A DNA stretch of 64,000 bases from Akkermansiaceae bacterium (GTDB lineage: Bacteria > Verrucomicrobiota > Verrucomicrobiia > Verrucomicrobiales > Akkermansiaceae): positions 1-64,000 of the forward strand of contig JAQWZU010000029.1 of NCBI GenBank assembly GCA_029253285.1, read 5' to 3'. Shown in pieces: positions 63,141 through 64,000 of this stretch (the first letter of the stretch is position 1; each line of letters starts with the position of its first letter). The position numbers and the translations under genes were made by a program. The notes beneath the pieces are model-generated. The model saw nothing but the letters and a program-made list of their open reading frames with translations. It ran no database searches and had not been told where the DNA came from.

Positions 63141-64000
63141 GGTCAAGGCGATCTCAGTAACGCAACTAGCCCGCCGGATTCGGAATCTTCTTGAGATTCA
63201 GGTGGGCGAAATTTGGGTGGAGGGAGAAGTGAGCAATGTTCGCAAGCAATCGAGCGGGCATTGGTATTTTTCGCTGAAGGATGAGTCGGCTCAGATTTCC
63301 TGTGCCATGTTCGGAGCGCGCCGCCGGACCGGTAATGAAGTGATCGAGGATGGCGCGAAGGTGCAGGTTTTTGGGGAGACCAGTTTTTATGAAGCTCGCG
63401 GGAGCACCCAATTGATCGTTAAGAAAGTTCAGGCTGTCGGGCAGGGGGATTTGCAGGCGCGATTTGAGTCACTCAAGAAAAAGCTCAACCAAGAAGGGCT
63501 CTTCGACCAGGACCGGAAGAAGGAATTGCCGGGGTTTCCCAAAGTCATCGGAATCGTGACGTCGCCGACCGGAGCGGCACTCCAAGATATGAAAAACGTC
63601 CTCTCCCGTCGGGCGCCTTGGCTGACGGTTGTGCTTTTCCCGGCCTCGGTTCAAGGGAAAGGAGCCGAGCGTGGGATTGTCCGGGCGATCAGGCGAGCTG
63701 GAAATGCCGGGGCTGAGGGCCTGCCCCAGCCAGAGGTGTTGATTGTAGGACGTGGTGGAGGCTCGCTCGAAGATCTGTGGAATTTTAACGAGGAAATCGT
63801 CGCGCGCGCGATTGCGGATTGTCCTATTCCCGTTGTGAGTGCGGTGGGGCATGAAATTGATTTTACGATTGCGGATTTTGTCTCTGACTTGAGAGCGCCT
63901 ACCCCAAGCGCGGCCGCAGAACTGGTGGCTCCGGATCAGGTCGAGCTGCGGGATCGTCTCGATCGGATGGGTGAGCGATTGACCCGAAGTGTGGAGAGTC
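63133..64000 (+). CDS. xseA: Exodeoxyribonuclease VII large subunit (partial, runs off the window)
   Basis: GTG start overlapping the previous gene by 8 bp, preceded by GAAGGAGAG. The visible 289 codons start MSEVKAISVTQLARRIRNLL with an OB-fold DNA-binding domain (IWVEGEVSNVRKQSSGHWYF, SLKDESAQISCAMF) and the catalytic domain with GIVTSPTGAALQDMKNVLSR, VLIVGRGGGSLEDLWNFNEE, VVSAVGHEIDFTIADFVSDL and RAPTPSAAAELV. With XseB it degrades single-stranded DNA from both ends. The 3' end is outside the window. Confidence 0.96.
   Translation, partial: MSEVKAISVTQLARRIRNLLEIQVGEIWVEGEVSNVRKQSSGHWYFSLKDESAQISCAMFGARRRTGNEVIEDGAKVQVFGETSFYEARGSTQLIVKKVQAVGQGDLQARFESLKKKLNQEGLFDQDRKKELPGFPKVIGIVTSPTGAALQDMKNVLSRRAPWLTVVLFPASVQGKGAERGIVRAIRRAGNAGAEGLPQPEVLIVGRGGGSLEDLWNFNEEIVARAIADCPIPVVSAVGHEIDFTIADFVSDLRAPTPSAAAELVAPDQVELRDRLDRMGERLTRSVES

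Overview
The window looks like a chromosomal segment from a Verrucomicrobiota bacterium (PVC superphylum). The basis is the family mix: formylglycine sulfatases linked to DUF1501 and DUF1549/DUF1553 proteins, a DUF1552/DUF1592 pair, LamG-rich secreted proteins with a PEP-CTERM tail, a giant CotH-type protein, proteins starting MDNPYQAP, and lpxB, which implies a Gram-negative envelope. Taxonomy is inferred from family content only.

Left part (1-16.1 kb), mostly minus strand. One operon reads DUF1549/DUF1553 -> DUF1501 -> sulfatase (5833 down to 48), with a second sulfatase (7803-5929) upstream. A similar ~50-bp element lies in front of both transcription units. Between 8.0 and 10.1 kb are small membrane proteins and gene debris, including an RCC1-repeat remnant. 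From 10.3 to 15.5 kb there is an unknown secreted protein plus a DUF1552/DUF1592 pair. Related direct repeats bound this block, and one of them abuts a DUF1501 gene cut down to its last ~47 codons.

16.1-25.1 kb: three plus-strand secreted proteins built from four copies of one LamG-like module, ending in a 1774-residue CotH/lamin-tail protein. A tmRNA gene follows on the minus strand.

25-51 kb: an unknown secreted protein; rpsM-rpsK-rpsD without rpoA, where S11 carries a ~92-residue acidic extension; an MtfA-like peptidase; an aspartate-type aminotransferase; a MidA-like methyltransferase/nadA operon; and, divergently, a penicillin-binding protein operon. That operon holds a class A PBP whose transpeptidase SxxK and SxN motifs are lost, a zinc-ribbon membrane protein, a widely conserved protein of unknown function and a Na+/H+ antiporter. 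Next come TPR proteins, a bactofilin, lpxB and gltB.

51-64 kb: a MoeB/ThiF-rhodanese fusion whose reading frame is interrupted only by a TGA at the position of the conserved catalytic-type cysteine. A bacterial-SECIS-like hairpin lies directly downstream, so this is a strong selenoprotein candidate and the most notable finding. Then come nadK, two small lipoproteins, an operon of methyltransferase-like protein / HlyD-like adaptor / terpenoid-cyclase-fold protein, a gene-less stretch with DnaA-box-like sites, tRNA-His, tyrS, an RseP-type site-2 protease, a PIN/TRAM protein and the start of xseA, which runs off the window. Starts were re-chosen where signal peptides, Shine-Dalgarno-like sequences or overlaps argued against the longest frame.
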